Source: Agelaius tricolor | Lineage: Eukaryota; Chordata; Aves; Passeriformes; Icteridae | NCBI GenBank assembly: GCA_023055355.1 | Contig: JALJCS010000012.1 | Coordinates: 12,498,501-12,562,500 of the forward strand | Length of the DNA: 64,000 nucleotides | Direction of reading: 5' to 3' | In this document: piece by piece, positions 63,336 through 64,000 of the stretch | Position numbering within the stretch: the first letter of the stretch is position 1 | Layout: the number at the start of each line of letters is the position of its first letter | Notes under the pieces: model-generated | Told to the model about the DNA's origin: nothing | Seen by the model: the letters and a program-made list of their open reading frames with translations, nothing else | Databases searched by the model: none | Translations under genes and position numbers: made by a program

Positions 63336-64000
63336 GTACAACCTCCAAGCATTTTTTTTTCCAGGGTTGTGGTTTGTTGTTTTAATTAATTTTTTTCAGA
63401 GTACACATTGTTTTACTTGAGGTATGTCTCAAACCACAACACTCTTCTGGTTGCTTTATCCCATTCTTCTGTGTACCAAAAAAATGGAATAGTGCATCTT
63501 TCAGCTCTGTAGAAAATTCATGTAATTCTGTTCCCTAAACACAATTTTTCTCGAAACATTGTATGTACAAGAAATATATATATATATACACAGATAGTAT
63601 ATAACTCTGTGTCTCGCTTTGATTTTTCTCATGTCCTTTCTAGAATCTAGTTGGATTAATAGGTGCCTGTGTTCTTAATCAATAGAATAAGCAGCACATC
63701 TCTTAGGTTATTGATCATTTAGCATGCTGTTCTAGATTACTAAATGAGTTCATCTGAGACTTAAGCCTTTTATTTTTTCCCATTGAGCACCCAATTGAAC
63801 ATTGCTGTGTTATATTGAAGATACTAATCTGTAGTAAAATCACTGTAATTATGAAAATGTTCTTAATTTCATTGTACTAAGCATATATTGCTGCACAGGT
63901 ACGCACTGTAAAAAAATCTAAATGGAAGTAATTTCATTTGTGCTCACAAAGCTGAGAAAGATTTAACACTCTTTCTATAAATTAAGGATAATTTTAGCCA
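63336..64000. other. AT-rich right end of window
   Basis: Contains a T run ending in 'ccag' near 63352-63364 and the (AT)n repeat. Nothing else was seen. Confidence 0.45.
63574..63588 (+). repeat. (AT)n microsatellite
   Basis: Seven and a half AT units next to 'acacagatag'. Short but perfect. Confidence 0.85.

Noticed and set aside
63112..63420. Four overlapping frames over the CpG-rich island
   Set aside because: High GC removes stop codons in every frame; none shows a coding signature.
1..64000. CRISPR arrays, operons, tRNA or rRNA genes, phage or plasmid genes
   Set aside because: None was seen; the composition and the CR1 element mark this as vertebrate nuclear DNA.

Overview
This window reads as nuclear DNA of an amniote vertebrate, most likely a bird. 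The clearest marker is a minus-strand piece of a CR1 retrotransposon at 26966-27340, the dominant LINE of birds and other sauropsids. I see no mammalian L1, Alu or B-type SINEs. The base composition is AT-rich and CpG-poor, homopolymer T/A tracts are frequent, and repeat density is low, as in avian macrochromosomes. CR1 also occurs in turtles and crocodilians, so 'bird' is an inference.

There is no intact, recognisable single-exon gene. No open frame exceeds about 160 codons stop to stop, and none of the translations matches a family I can name. The window is therefore either intergenic (a gene desert) or lies largely inside one or more very long introns. I found short open segments bounded by good splice signals. 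The best group is three minus-strand segments at 57.4-56.5 kb whose splice phases are mutually compatible. Others lie at 44.5-44.2 kb, 20.76-20.60 kb, 18.76-18.71 kb and 3.68-3.63 kb. These are candidate exons only: sequences that look like exons by chance outnumber real ones in vertebrate DNA, and I recognise none of the peptides.

Layout. 0-17 kb: AT-rich, unannotatable DNA, with a perfect CRE and a palindromic double CCAAT box at 2.7-3.0 kb. 17.6-17.95 kb: an LTR-like promoter block (CCAAT-like element, E-box, TATAAA). 21.4-21.93 kb and 37.38-37.92 kb: blocks that look like conserved noncoding elements, with retained CpGs and, in the first, several TAATTA cores. 27 kb: the CR1 copy. 39.8 kb, 41 kb, 47.3 kb and 48.5 kb: simple and tandem repeats, including a 118-nt polypyrimidine tract. 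54.7-55.2 kb: two diverged copies of a roughly 185-bp sequence. 60.9-61.25 kb: a weak minus-strand LTR-like segment. 62.03 kb: a perfect 24-bp palindrome. 63.18-63.34 kb: a small, isolated GC- and CpG-rich island with a GC box and a canonical G-quadruplex motif, the best promoter/enhancer candidate in the window.

No rRNA, tRNA, CRISPR array, operon, plasmid or phage feature was seen, and no new biological system can be supported here. If the window has a job, it is more likely regulatory (enhancers, a cryptic promoter) or intronic than protein-coding.
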